A DNA stretch of 64,000 nt, from NCBI GenBank assembly GCA_021234155.1, contig JAJEKV010000004.1, positions 15,493,059 through 15,557,058 on the forward strand. Direction: 5' to 3'. The notes under the pieces are model-generated. The model was not told where the DNA came from and did not search any database. It was given only the letters and a program-made list of their open reading frames with translations. This stretch comes from Isoetes taiwanensis. Its lineage: Eukaryota > Streptophyta > Lycopodiopsida > Isoetales > Isoetaceae. Below, piece after piece: positions 32,665 through 45,481 of this stretch (positions within the stretch are counted from its first letter, which is position 1; each line of letters opens with the position of its first letter). The translations under genes were made by a program, and so were the position numbers.

Positions 32665-32914
32665 TTTTTTTTTTTTTTTTCCTTTTCTTTTTTAGGTTAA
32701 AGCAGATGTTATATTGCATGCAAAAGGATTTACATGAATATATACAGCAATGGCAAAGGAAAAAATAAACCTTTGCAAATGCTTGCTCGTCCCAAAAGGG
32801 AATGAGGAAAGAAGAACGCAGCTTCAGATAAACAAAAGTAGCTGTGCCACAGGATTATGAAGAACAATCGATAGTTTTGAGAGTGTTCAGAAGAAAAAGA
32901 ATAGAATCATCAAA

Positions 32915-33160
32915 TTATTCATAGCCAAGCGCAAACTCCAGTGGATCAACCTGCACTATATGAAAGACTGTTTCCAGCTCATCCAGGTCGAGAGGAGTAT
33001 GGACCATGAACTGCAGAATGAGCTCCGAGGTTATATCGAAATGCTCTTCCCATTTAGCAGCAAAAAATACCTTCAAATCATTCCACCACCATAGATCTTC
33101 ATAATCCAAAATGATTCCAATGGCTGTTTGGGCAAGGATGTGCTGCTCCAGAGTCATCAT
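32915..33160 (-). CDS. LINE C downstream ORF (third ORF)
   Basis: An 81-residue acidic frame (MMTLEQHILAQTAIGIILDY, then LWWWNDLKVFFAAKWEEHFD) lies between the zf-RVT end of ORF2 and the poly(A) tail. LINE D has an open frame at the equivalent place (58,908-59,165), so a short 3' ORF may be a regular part of this LINE family. I recognise no domain and it may not be translated. Confidence 0.45.
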   Translation of the reverse strand: MMTLEQHILAQTAIGIILDYEDLWWWNDLKVFFAAKWEEHFDITSELILQFMVHTPLDLDELETVFHIVQVDPLEFALGYE

Positions 33161-33407
33161 TTTTTCTTTGATCTGATTCCTTGTCCATTGTACAAAGGCC
33201 GGCTTTGGGTCATATCATTCCCTTTCGGGAGGGATGACCATGTCATAATGCTCCGTCACAAAATCTGCCATTATCAACATCAGCATCAGTTAGAGACAAT
33301 TTAAAGAAGGCATAGAAACCATGGTAATTCCCTAAGAAATCCCAATTTCTATCATAAGATGAACCCTTGCATCTCCTGTGAGCTATAGCAGTTTCAACCA
33401 GCAAGAA

Positions 33408-34200
33408 TTAGAAACAAGCTTTAAGCCAATTGAGGCTAAAAGATTTCTGATCATGTAGAATTCTATTCCGATGTTTCCAGATAGACCAAAGGGCTAATGT
33501 TCTCAAAGTGCCACAAAAGGCATTTGGGAAACTTAAGAAGGCTAAGAACTCCTGAGATGTAGAACCTGTAGTGGCAGCAAAAGGGAGAAGCATAGGACAT
33601 TGGAAAACATGCAGGTTCGACTCAGGGCATTGACAACCCAATGGACAAGCACTAGAGAGTGTTGCCTTGTATTTAGCCAGCCTGTCATTGGTAGACAAAC
33701 TTTGATTTAGAAGCAGCCACGTGAATAAGAGGATCTTCTTAGCACAATAAGCTTGCCATCCATCAACAATAAGCTTGATTGCCTCCTGTTCTGAACAACC
33801 CAATTTTGCAGTGACTTTAAGTTCAGGAGAAAGAATGATCATTCGATATATTCTTGACACACTATAGTGTTTTTTACCTTCATAACCCCATGAGATGGAG
33901 TCAGGTGATTCCTCCCAGTTACTCAAAGCCTGAGAAAGTGAAGTGAAGCTTTTCGTATTTGTCTGGGAATCACTGACCTTTGTCACTATCTGTTGCCAGG
34001 TAAGCCACCTCCCATTGCATCTAAGATTAGAGATGATTTTTAGACCAGCATCACTACATTCTTTGTATTTCCTTAGATGCTTAAGGGCCAAGCAGCCTGC
34101 CTCTGTAGGATGTAAGTTATGATGCCAAAAGAAATGAAATCCTGAACTTACACATTTGAGATCATCTGCATGAAAACAGTGAGAAACTTCATTCTAAGCT
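33408..34200 (-). pseudogene. LINE C ORF2 C-terminus (connection region and zf-RVT)
   Basis: An open frame of 227 residues (34,091-33,408) contains WQAYCAKKILLFTWLLLNQS and then CPLGCQCPESNLHVFQCP, the zf-RVT Cys/His cluster, and ALWSIWKHRNRILHD, the W-xx-W-K-x-RN motif seen also in LINEs A and D. It ends in a stop at 33,408. A break near 34,200 separates it from the RT thumb frame. Confidence 0.88.
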
Positions 34201-35237
34201 TCCAATAGACGCTTCATGATGGAGATGTGTGAGGACCAGCTCTGAGCTGATAAAAAGCCGAATCTGGTAGCTGATGGTGTATAGAATTGCTTCCCACTGG
34301 TTTAGACTGCTCAATCCAATATTTGATAAAAGATATAGCACGAGAGTAGTCATGGGAGGTACAAAGGGCACGCCAAGCTAGCTTTGCAGCTAGAGCTTGA
34401 GCTTGCTTGAAAAGACTCTTGCATGCTAGACCACCAGAGTCCTTGGGGGCAATAAGATTTGCAACTTTATAATCCCCCTGCCAGATGAATTTCTTTATAG
34501 CAGCTTCAATTTCTCCATATGTTGCTTTATCAGCCACTATTGCAGATGAAAAGCAAATGTATGTGCTGGCTATCACTGTATTAGCAATCTCCACTCTACC
34601 TGGCAAAGAAAGAGAAGTAGGGTACATCATGAATTTGTTTGTGATTGAAGCCCAAAGACCATGCAATCCCATATCTAAGGCAAGAGGAAGACCCAGCAAT
34701 TTGGTGGCCATATTTTTCTCCAGAATGGGGATACCTGCAATATTAGCTTCTGAGGTGTCCAAAAGGATCACACATTTAGACCTGTTCAAGTGAACTCCTG
34801 ATGCTTTACCAAACAACTCCATGGCAGACAGAACGGTAAAGATATTTTTCCCATCATCCTCTCAAAATATAAATGTGTCATCCGCATATTGCATCAAAGA
34901 GAGAGACTTACAGTCATTAGGCATTTGAAGACACTTAATTTGCCCAGTTTGCTAGAGTTTAATAGTGATTCTTTTCATCATTTCAGCCACAATAAGAAAT
35001 AGATATGGGGCAAGAGGGCATCCTTGTCTGACTCCTCTTTTGCAGGGAAAAAAAGAGAAGGAGAGCCATTGACCAAAACTGCAGATCTAGCCTCTTTGTT
35101 GAAAGCATAAATCAAATTGATTACCTGTTGTGAGAAGCCGAGGAACTCCATTGTCCCTATATAAAAAGTCCCAGTTGATGGTATCAAAACCCTTTTGAAA
35201 TCAAGCTTTAATAGCATGCAATTTTGCTTGGATAATT
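34201..35237 (-). pseudogene. LINE C reverse transcriptase, catalytic half
   Basis: Minus-strand frames give, from right to left: LLKLDFKR near 35,190 (RT motif A region, D retained), VLVNGSPSLFF near 35,070 (motif B region, frame-shifted), LMQYADDTFIF near 34,880 (YADD catalytic box, followed by an in-frame stop), and MELFGKASGVHLNRSKC then LLGLPLALDM then LPGRVEIANTVIASTYI (34,822-34,214, thumb). The frame breaks make it inactive. It is continuous in homology with 47,122-47,781 once the LTR element is ignored. Confidence 0.88.
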
Positions 35238-35242
35238 TATTC

Positions 35243-36850
35243 TGTGACGTTCCAACATAATATCGCCCGAATACGTATATTATATTGCCCATCACCCGTA
35301 CATGTCCGGATGACATGTACTTGCGAGCGATATAGGGTTGCACCTAGGGGGCAAGGGTTGCACCTAGGGGCAACATTGAATGTTGTGCATGTTAAATAAA
35401 CATACACAATTAATAACCCCATGGACCCCATTGCCAAATGGCTAAATCCCATTTGGCCAATATCTAACCTAACCCTAAGGGTTTCTATAAAGGGCTTTCC
35501 TCTTAAACCCTAAACCTTTCTTCTCTTTGCATTTTAGGGTTTTTCCTAGAGATCCTTTCCTCTCTCGAGTTCGGGGTTCTCTTGAGCCATTTCGACCAAG
35601 TACGGACTTCAATCCGCATTTGAGCTCGAAGGCGGTTACTGTGATTATCGATTATGACCATCTTGACAAGATCGGGGAGCATGGGCCTGCCAGGGGTCGG
35701 GGGCGTGTCAAGGAGCAGGTATCTAGTTGTTACGTTGTGTGCAAAAGCCGTCTTTTGGGCAAGGCAATAGGCTGGTTTAGTATGTTAGATCAACTCTAGA
35801 GGCCTTATAGATCAGAGATCATAAGCCCTAACTAAGGAACCTAACTCTGTTGTTTAGGTAGATAGATTAGATGATATTTCTATTTCTATTTCAGTTACGT
35901 GATGTTGTATGTATTTCCTCTGTGATCTCCATGTATTGGGAAGGGGTAGAGACCTAAAAGGCATTGTAGCGAGATGATCCTAGATAGCACCACTAGTTCC
36001 CAATTATATGCGGCCACCCGTGCACGGGAGCCCCACGGGTGTGGGTGAAGGGGCTAGGTAGGTTGATAAGGAGGAACTTGTCTCATCACGGACCCGACCC
36101 CTCACGGTAGTAAGGCCTATCGGGGGTCTCTGCGAGGCTAGGCTTAATGGCTTGTCCTTTGCGTGTGGGCAAGGCATGGGCTTCGACACTTTCGTGGGGT
36201 GGTGGATATGACCTTCCGGTGAGTTCAAGTCGAATCGAATGAGGCGGTGGCCCTCTAGCCGCTTTGTGATGAGCATGGATGCCCTGCGGAGGAGGCAACT
36301 CTCTTCCTGCCTCATCGGGGCTGGGGAGATGCAACCCGGTAGTAGTAGCCCCCACGGCTATTCACCCGGAGGGCTCACGGTCAAGTCCCAACACTTTTCA
36401 CCCTACTGCGCAAAGTGTATTGCGGGGAGGGGCGGATGGAGTGGACTACCTAAGCCATGTTCTATGCCAGCCAAATCCATTGCCATGAATGCATGCGCAA
36501 TGAACTCTGGAGACCCTAGCCGTCGGTCATCCCCTTGAGTCAGAGAGCCTTGGGTAGGATCTCCCCTTTGTTATTGTTGCTATGAAGGTATTGTTATCTA
36601 CGTGATATTGCTATCTCTATGGTGATTGTATTTGTTTCTTGTTAGTTGTGCTCACGTTTGTTTATTCACGCTTCCATGAGATAGGTTCGACCCGATGGAA
36701 GGCGGGTGAATGACACATCCATTCTTCCCTTGCTGGCTCATCGATGGAGTGGAGTCAGTGGATGGCCCCTGTCGATTGTAGGCTGCCGGGGGAATGCTCC
36801 TCCGCCGAATCACGATGTGGGCATCATTATAAGGAGTAGGGGCGTCCGCA
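35243..36850 (+). repeat. 5' LTR of the Ty3/gypsy-type element
   Basis: 1,608 bp, starting TGTGACGTTCCAACATAAT and ending GGCGTCCGCA. A probable promoter zone lies around TTTCTATAAAGGGC (about 35,482), followed by CCCTAAACC repeats. Compared with the 3' LTR, AT-rich stretches are nearly identical while GC-rich stretches carry many small insertions and deletions. The open frames here (36,004-36,538) are chance. Confidence 0.93.
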
Positions 36851-36851
36851 G

Positions 36852-36862
36852 TGGTATCGAGC
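36852..36862 (+). other. Primer-binding site (initiator tRNA-Met type)
   Basis: TGGTATCGAGC lies one base after the 5' LTR. Plant retrotransposons primed by tRNA-Met have TGGTATCAGAGC; here one A is missing. The position and match fix the orientation of the element as plus. Confidence 0.85.
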
Positions 36863-37060
36863 ATGATCTTGGTAGACCAGGATCGAGCAGCGACCATTTT
36901 CCTTAGGACTAACGGTAGACTTCCGGTCTTGGGAACAACCTCCCAAGCAAGAACCTCGAAAATTGGGAAAATTTTTTCCCAATTGTAGTCAACAATAGGT
37001 TAATGCTAAGAGTAGTGATAAGTTTTAGCAAAAACCCAACCTAAAATGGCCAAAAGAGGT

Positions 37061-38415
37061 GACCCCTCCGCGAGTGTGAGACCAATTTGGTTTGCAAACC
37101 CGATTCGACCCTGGCGCCTTTGTGTGAGTGGTGGAACCATGTTGACCCTAGTTAGATGTATAATTTAGCTAAACTAATGGTGCAGTTCAGCTTATCTCCT
37201 TGATTCTAGCTAGTTTTGCATATTATAACACTAAGAAACCCCTTGTAAATTGAAAATTGGACCCCAAAAAGGTGACCCCTCACGAGTGCGCCTTGAGACC
37301 AATTTGGTTTGCAAACCAATTCGACCACGGCGCCTTTGTGTGAGTGGTCAAAACTTTGAACCCGTAACTTGAGTTATCTGACTCCAAATCTTTGAAATTT
37401 GTTGCGTTAGGACCATTAAAGAGTCTAGAATCCATTTATGACCTCAAATTAGGCTAAAAATATTATAATCCTCCTCAAAATGACCAAAATAGGTCAAACC
37501 CTAAATTTTGTCTCCCAAACTACGGTTTATTTAGAAATAGAAGCACTAGCTTTTAAGGTACAAGGCTAGAGCCACAGAAGAAGGGCAAGAAGCACGACTT
37601 TTGAAGACATTGAAGACCAGGTGACCCAGAGAGGAAGCACTATGGCAAATACCTCTACAAGCGAAGCGGCGGTATAGGGCTGTAGGACCTATCAACAATC
37701 TTCATCGAATGGAAGACATCGTTAATCATGCATGAAGAACCTTCTCGACTATCAAGAACTTCGGGTGCAACATCCACGAGCTCTCGGTTGAAAAGAAGAT
37801 TGCTAGTTTATTGTAAATATAAATTTATATTTTGATCATGTTAATATGTTAAATCAGGTGTAAATAGAATGTGTTACTAAGTTCTGCAGTTGGAATTAAC
37901 AAAGTTGGAGCAAAACTCAGTGTTTTTGGCCCCACCCCTCACAGAGTGCGCCCAGGCCACTTAGGATTATATTCCTAACTGCCTCTCGCGCACTGTGTGA
38001 GTGGTCGAGCACTGATCTATGCCAAAACTTGTCCAAATGCAGAAAGTAAGCACACCATTCGACTCAGCTCACCATAATTAGTAGGATTTGAACCCTAGTT
38101 TGTAGAAATTGCCCAACCCTAACTCACATGGAGCCCCACCCCTCGCAGAGTGCGCCCAGACCAATTCGGTTTGCAAACCGATTCGACCCTGGCGCACTGT
38201 GTGAGTGGTCGACCCCAAATCTGGGCCAAAACTTATCCAAATGAAGCAAGTAAGGGCTCAATCCGACCTATCTCGACGAGATATGCAGGATTTCACCCTT
38301 AGTTTGCATGTTTGGCATCATCCTCGACCCAAACAGGGCCCCACCCCTCACAGAGTGCGCCCAGGCCACTTAGGATCATATTCCTAACTGCCTCTCGCGC
38401 ACTGTGTGAGTGGTC
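37061..38415. repeat. Five hairpin cassettes in the LTR-element leader
   Basis: Copies lie at 37,061-37,132, 37,274-37,348, 37,930-38,006, 38,133-38,210 and 38,338-38,415. Each has outer arms CTCACAGAGTGCGCC and GGCGCACTGTGTGAG (nearly complementary) around an inner palindrome. Copies 1, 2 and 4 carry GGTTTGCAAACC. Copies 3 and 5 carry TTAGGA..TCCTAA with an AT-rich loop. Spacing is about 200-210 bp (660 bp between copies 2 and 3). The intervening sequences of copies 3-5 are themselves similar (CCAAAACTT(A/G)TCCAAATG), so these are units of a tandem repeat of about 200 bp. Confidence 0.85.
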
Positions 38416-38559
38416 ACACCAAAATTGCCCCAATTTGTCCACACTTTCCCCAAATTAGATAGAATTTGTTGCAATAGGATCCTTAGAATGTACTCTTTAG
38501 CTTGATTAGCTTGTCTTGTGCTTAGCAATACCTTAGAATCCTAGATTTTCCTTTATCCA

Positions 38560-41500
38560 AATTTTTTTTTTTCTAAAATTAGGGTTTTTGCCTATAAGTA
38601 GACCACAACCCTCATTTGCATCCTACACCTTTGCTCCTCGCTCCAAGCCGATTTTTCAGCTCCCAGAGGCGCTCCTTCATCTGTTTGATATCCCCAGCAG
38701 CTCTAGCATCATGGCAACCATCAATGCTATTCCCTATTTTACCAGGACATTATGGCTGAGTTCCATGCAAAGATAGGTCCTTCTCTAGTAGAACTTCCCC
38801 TTGCATAGGATACTTTAGGACAGCCTTAAGATAGACAAATACCTAGAAAATATGGCGACCGGCTTGCCCAATTATATGTCCAGTAGCTGTAGCAATTTTT
38901 CTATTCCATAGAGCCCAAACCCGGATGGGAGAGCCATTTGCCCAACCCCTAGAGCTCGAGCCTATGGCCATGGCGTGTGGTGAAGAAGAGCGGATCTTCT
39001 TCAGTCTGAGGAGGCAAAGCGGGGAGGAAGATGAAGGGCGTGGGTGGGCCGGGAGAGGACATCGATGTGGCGTCGACCCGGCACAAGAAAGGCGACAAGC
39101 GGGCGCAGGAACTTCAAAGCTTTGAAGAGGGGCTGAGAACCACCTTGAACAACTCCACCACTTGGGCTAGGCATCACAAGCTTAACCCCAATAATCATCA
39201 AGGAACCGTGCACAGGCACCTTGCGACATCAAGAACCCCCTCCTCCCGAGTGCGGGGCCGGGGGCTCTGAGGATAAATGAGCTCCTACATCTCCCTCGTC
39301 AACAAGCCCGGACCTTGATGACTTCATCGACCAGGAAGCGCGAGGAATTTCACATCGGCATAAAGGGAGGCTCGGGCGTGCGGCGGACATGTCGCCGGAC
39401 ATAGGAGCCTACACCGGCATCAGAGGCGGATGATGGCACAACAGGAGTTACCTGAGAGGAGTTCATAGCGATCCACGACCTTTGGATGGAAATCGGAAGG
39501 GAAAACAACGAGTGCGCGCTCCTACCCGGCACCTCGGCAATGACACACCGGTCGAGCGAAGGATAGAGGCAATATCAGCGTAACATCTCCTAAGTTCATG
39601 TTTGGCGACTACAGGGAGATGATAGCATTACCGGTGGACGAATAACCCGGAAGACATAGGGCTGCAATCAGAACCAGAGAGGAGGCGGGGGAGGTAGAGC
39701 ACGACAAATGGCGAAGGAGCCGACCTAGCCAACAACCGCGAGACCACTCAAGCGCAACTCAAAAGAGTGATGGCATGTGCAATGGAGATGACAACAATTC
39801 CGGGCATAGGGGAAGCATCTCTCAGCGAAGATTCAAAGACATGCAACAATGCCCATTTGCAACAACCAAGTGATCGTACTCAAGCGATCAATGCTACGCA
39901 TCTCAAGCGACACTCCACATGGCGGGTAAACACATTAAGGAGGAGCATTTTTCAACTCAAGGGTTCACATCGAACAGCGTTCTCGCGACTTGGGATAGCG
40001 ACCTCAAATCACCACGAAGGTCAACTTCTGTCGCAACACCTCAAGGAACCCCGAGTCAAGTAGAACAAGGAAGATGCAGCAAAACCGAGAAGAATCAAAG
40101 CGTGATTGGAGGAGGGAAAATCCTAAAAAGTATACACAATTAAGCATATGCTCTTCTATAAATTAGAAAAGTGGATGAATTAAAATCGGTATAATTATAT
40201 ATATATATGTCTATCATAAATATCGGGAGCTAACACATAGTACAAAATTAGGATCATGTTTTAGGGTTTAGTGTTTGCATCAAGAAACTTCATAAACCGA
40301 CTGCCAAAGGATGAAGTAAAGAACCACATGTATAGCCAAGAGCAAGTGCTCAAATGGAAGAGCAAATATAGGAGAGAGGCGACCCGGAGCTCAAGCCAAG
40401 CTTCAACTCCGGACACTTGGCGGCCTCAAGTAGAAGATCATTTCGTCGGCACAATGTCAAGATGAGAGATAGCGCCGGTCATGTCAAGATCTCTAGCGCC
40501 CGCACCATCTAGGTTTTGCCGCGGCGACATCTTCGGGATGCAACTCTACCTCTTGTAGCGGTAGCAACACTAACGACACGAGTGTCCTCAACAACGAAGG
40601 AGGAGCGAACACACATCTTGAAACTTCGACAAGCGACCTCAAGCCAATAGATGTCGAGGAATTCCTTGGGACAACTTCGACATCAACGAGCCAACTAAGG
40701 AGGCAACCCGGCGACCATAATTCTACCTTGTATGGTGATGTTTGTAACATGCACACCGGATGGAGATACACTTAAGAAAGGCGCCACAACAATGGGTTAT
40801 GTCAATGCTCATTCAACAACTAGGTGATGGCCGTCAAGTACTCCTACCAACAATTAGAAGACAAAAGCCCAACTTATCTCCGACACGAGGGACCTCAGCG
40901 CCCAAGATAGAAGCATTCGACACCTTAGCGACAAGGACGACAACCAAAGCACCTTCGACAAAAAAGAGTTCAAGACATTAGCCGGGCTATTCAAGGACAG
41001 GAGCAGGTCTAGGGCAAAAAAGTACTTCAACTCAAGGGTCAATCTCACCTTGAGATATAAGAGTACATCATCCCGACGACAAACCAATCATGGAGAAGAG
41101 TCATGAGGCTTTACTCGCCCGGAAGATGCACATGTATTGAGGGACAATGGCCATAAACCGGAAGGCGAAGGAGTGCTAGTACTTCCACGAGTTCCTTAGA
41201 TGCAACATGAGGTCCAAAGCGTGGGGCGTGATCAAGTGCAACTAGAAGGCGACATAGCAGCGAAGATCGTGATAACGTCTAAGCCATCACATTGAGGAGA
41301 TCAAACAAGTGCGATGAAGCTTCGATGGAGAAGCGAATAGGAGAACCGAGCCAAAGAATCGACGAATCAGCTAGAACCTCACAAAGCTACGACAACTTCG
41401 CATGCAACCGTGAAGACAAGGATCGACAATTGAAAAGGCAACCGATGAAGAGAACAACTCCTTAATTACGAGTCTAGCCAAAGGGATTGTGCACAACTTC

Positions 41501-44127
41501 AAAAGCCTCAAAGATCTTCGGACATTGTGAAGGGGAAGCAATTATTGCCCAAGAACAACATTAAGAAGTAGGACCCGGGCAAGAAGCATCAACGACCATC
41601 ACATCCTTAGTTAGCATGTGAAGCGAGGAAGCAAGTTGTGCGCTGACCGGCGGACATTGGAGAGCTCAAAAATATCAAAGAGTCTACCAATCGAGCACGA
41701 GGTGACATATAAATAGGAGGATATAGATCTTCAACACGGTAGCACTAGGAGGAACATCGACAACAATGCCATAGATGCGTGTGTGTGCACCTCGGGGAGA
41801 CACCAAAGGGAGCCTAATAGCTTTAATAGTATTTGTAATCATAATAGTGTAAGCTATATGACTTGCATGCATATTTCCCTTTGTTATATCCTCTCTCTCG
41901 ATTATAACGGATCAAAGAAAAGAGATGCGGACAATTGGAAGGCGTGAAGCGAAACAACATCCTCAACACTTGTCATGTCAACACGCTCTGAGGACTTCGA
42001 AGGATGGAGTTGGCACAATAAGATCGGATCTAGAGGCATCTTTTAGCCGCCAAGATGTTCTCAACGAAACCACCTTGGGCTTTTGGGAAGTAACATAGAA
42101 GATTTCAAGTGGTCAACTCGCCATCAAAACCACCAACAATGGGAAGCCTCTACATCGAGGAAAGTTGACCTCTACATCAAGGAGGAGCGGAGTCTCGAAG
42201 CAACTTCGAAGAGCGTTACCCTCAAGAAGGCGGTGGAGTGGATGAGCTGCGAGCAAGATTGAGGCTTATGGATGGCGACATCCATAATGGGAGTGGAAGG
42301 CATTTCTAGATTTTTTCTCATGAAGGGATTGCCCCAAGTTGAGCTAAGCGTCAGCGATTGGGAAGGAAATGCATAGGAGTAACTAAAATTATACATGATT
42401 GTTAACGGACATCCAACATATTGAAACCACCATTGAGGCCTGATCACCTCGCTAAGAAGGAATCATTACTAGGATAATTGTTGACCATGTATAAAGCTAG
42501 TACCTCAAGGAATAATCAATCGAATGAAAAAAGTAATCTAACAAGTCCGGCCAACTTGTTATGATGACATCAATTCAATTGATAGGAATATTCCAAGAGA
42601 GTAAATAACTAAGAAAAGGGGGATATTTAGAATATAAAATTAAATAGCACATGAAAGGCACATCGAGAAATAAGAAACATATTAATCACATAGTCTCTTG
42701 AGGCAAAAAGAATTGTCATGATAATAAAACCTTGCAATTTAGAATTGTTCTAAATAATTCAATAACTCATCGCTTAGGGATAGATATGTTAAACATGATG
42801 GCTGCATCCATCATAGATGATTAAATATGTTAGCTAAGGCTAGTAAATTAATGTGTTAGGTAAGAAGCATATAACCTCTTAAGGTAAATAGAATAGCTAA
42901 GATGTTATGACAACATCAATTAAGGGGATAGGATACATTGAGGTGTAGGACCACTTTCTTATGAAGAAAGTGGGGGGGGCTCAATCTTAGGACTGAACCT
43001 ACCTACATCTTAGGGGTTGAATCGCCATCCAATTAGTCGACCCTTAGAATAGAGTTCCTTTCATAAGTAGCCAAAGCACATAGGCGTAAGATGGATAGAT
43101 GCTTAATGTCTATGTGTCCTTCAGCATGCAAGATTAATGCGGTAACCAACTGCACCAAAGCGGGGGGGGGCGAATCAATGGAAGCAATGCAGCGGCCAAG
43201 TCGTCTCCAAATTAGTGGACAACACCGACTCAATGGGGAGATGTATTCTAGCCTTAGCGGGTGCGACAACTAAGGTGGGGAGAGTCTTCGCCATGATCTA
43301 TTGTTTGCATTAGCATCTAGGAATGAGCTAGTAGCCTAGCTCTTAATTAAATTATTAGGGGTTGTCAACCCCATATAACTACATAAATTATATAATCTTA
43401 AATATGTTATCATGCGGGGCATCGATAGCACTCCATGATGGCATGTATCATAAGCTTTAATGCCTTGTTGATAAATTATATGTTCATAATAGCTGCATAG
43501 ATAGTTTTGTCTTGTGTAGATATCTCGATTATCGAGAGATAAAGTAAGATAATAATTACATAAAATCTTAGTTAAAAACCATAAAGGATGTAATTCCTTC
43601 CAAAGGCATTTAAGTAACTTTCATAGGATCGACAAATATAATAAGAATTTGTCTATCTTTCCATAAGTATAGCAAATATAAAGTATATACATGTAAGGTT
43701 GATACATCACCAACCAAGTAGCGGCGAGAGTCATACGCTCAACACTTGGATCGATGATATAAATCCTAGCCATATGATAAACAATTAAAATACGTTTCAA
43801 ACTAAGTATGGCATCGATAATAATGTATGATGACATATCTTAAAAAATTAAGTAAAAAGTTATCATATAATAGTTAGTTAAATATAATACTATTGGAAGC
43901 AATATATCCAATACTACTATAATGCTAATATAAGAATATTACCGTAAGGTAATTAATATAATTGCATGCATTAGGGAAGTCCAGTGAGGATCATGCACGA
44001 GGGGTCCAAAGGCTGTAATGTTTATTTAAGGCGTTAGCGGATGCTAGCCGACATGCAGCGGTTGGTGGAGGAAGTACAAAGATATCCTCTAGCGGCAAGA
44101 AGAGGCGTGAGAGAAGAGCATAGCGAC
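38560..44127 (+). pseudogene. Decayed internal region of the LTR element (gag/pol position)
   Basis: A leader ending near 38,600 is followed by a start-like frame (MATINAIPYF near 38,711; MAEFHAKIGPSLVELPLA near 38,751) at the expected gag position. From 38,930 to 42,450 the sequence is GC-moderate with short frames such as 39,919-40,143 and 40,271-40,465 but no protease, RT or RNase H motif that I can see. From 42,450 to 44,000 it is AT-rich with no coding signal. Either pol was lost and replaced, or errors in the sequence hide it. Confidence 0.45.
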
Positions 44128-44640
44128 AAGCTCTGCATCGACAATTGCATAGATGAAGCTCTGCATCGGCGGTTAGGCTGAAGCTTTGCATCGGCGATTC
44201 CGACATCAGCTGAAGCTCTGCATCGACAATTGCAAGAAGCTTGCTCCAAGGTGGGCTGGACAATTCAGGATAACCAAAAGAGTAGGTAACCAATCCTATA
44301 AGTTGGACCTGCCAGCACACTTAAAGATCCATAGTGTTTTCAGGGGTAAGTCTCCTAAAGAAAACACATTCCTAATCAGAGGAAGTACTGGAGAGACCAA
44401 AGTTACTGGAAACAATGGGCGATCACCTTGAGATTGTTCCAGAGGTTCTTCTTGTCAGATCCTATAAGAAGACAAGAAGATCTCAATCCTCCAATACCCA
44501 GTGAAAGAGACACTTACAAGTGGAAGACGCTACGTGGGCACTACAAATAGATCTTGAGAAGCGGTACCCACAACTCATGGAGCAATGCAAAGGTCATTTC
44601 GTCACCCGAAATGTCGACATCGACACCCAAGAGATCGGCT
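44128..44640 (+). pseudogene. Integrase C-terminus of the Ty3/gypsy element
   Basis: The frame contains KLAPRWAGQFRITKRVGNQS, then YKLDLPAHLKIHSVFR. This is the conserved GPF..KRVG..AYKLxLPxxLKIHxVFH block that follows the integrase core in Ty3/gypsy Pol. After a frameshift, a weakly chromodomain-like piece (EVLLVRSYKK, then ATW, then EKRYPQL) leads to DTQEIGSD near 44,630. Four tandem copies of a unit like GAAGCTCTGCATCGACAATT (44,128-44,235) replace the sequence just before the motif. The integrase catalytic core is not visible. Confidence 0.8.
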
Positions 44641-45481
44641 CGGACATGTCGATTTGGGTTTAGATTAAATTTCATGTGTAGCTAAGATTAATCTCGCATG
44701 CGGCCTATGCTAGGTATGGGTTGCATGCGTTGTTACCGATGATGAGACCACTACGGTGATCTCTAGGACGTGGTGTAATGTCATTGTAGGCATGACCGCG
44801 GTTTTGCTTGCACGAGTTGGGAGGTAGATTAGAAGGTCTACTTACGTCCCGCGGAAAGTACGACCTCGAGAGATAAGAGGTCATTCAGGAATGCATGATA
44901 GGAAAAGCACCTCTAGTCAATGCCCTACGAGGGAGGGCCCTTCCGCCCCATATCACGGGAAGGACCCTATCTCCCCCGTTGGCCAACTTCAGTGTAGGCA
45001 TGAGTGGCATATAGGCATGATAGGTATTTGTCTCCACGGCCATGATGGAAGAAACATAATCTTCCTATCTTGGGAGATATGCCTTGCATCCATATAATTG
45101 TATTTAATGGGTGGTTCCCTAACAACCAATATCTATAATAATTAAATGTATGCTAGCGTAGTGTGGACACTGAGGCCAATAGGGGAGTCACGGGAGGAAG
45201 GTCCTGCTTGCAAAGACTTGCAACACATAATTTTGTCCGCGATGTGTTGTAAGGAAGCGATGTGGAACCTTAAGTAGGAAATTTTGGAACTATGTTAATA
45301 ATAATAATGGTGTAAGCTATAAAATTTTGTGAATAATAATAGATGATAAAGTAAGAGGGTGAAAGACTCCCTTACCATAGTATGATATTAAACAAGGATG
45401 TGTTATAGAAATTAAAACTTAAATATTACCTTGGGGTAATTTTGCTATACATCCTATGTGTATTAAATGTGATGCGGGTTT
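44641..45481 (+). other. 3' untranslated part of the LTR element
   Basis: No coding sequence seen between the integrase tail and the polypurine tract; short frames such as 44,891-45,097 are by chance. Confidence 0.6.

Larger units (their letters stand above)
32665..35242 (-). mobile_element. LINE C, 3' half (L1-type, minus strand)
   Basis: The element is read right to left. A T-run at about 32,665-32,682 is its poly(A) tail. Moving rightward are a third ORF (32,915-33,160), the zf-RVT region, the RT thumb, the catalytic box, and the middle of the RT up to 35,242, where it is cut by the LTR element. The 5' half resumes at 47,122. The TATTC at 35,238-35,242 and 47,122-47,126 is the duplicated target inside LINE C. 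Confidence 0.92.

Noticed and set aside
36004-36538. Overlapping frames in the LTR
   Set aside because: They are not conserved in the other LTR copy because of indels, and lie in non-coding LTR sequence.
33600-36700. GGTTCGA-like boxes as tRNA genes
   Set aside because: No matching A box, acceptor stem or cloverleaf; they lie in LINE or LTR sequence.
40493-40771. 92-codon minus-strand frame inside the LTR element
   Set aside because: Antisense to the element, no family resemblance.
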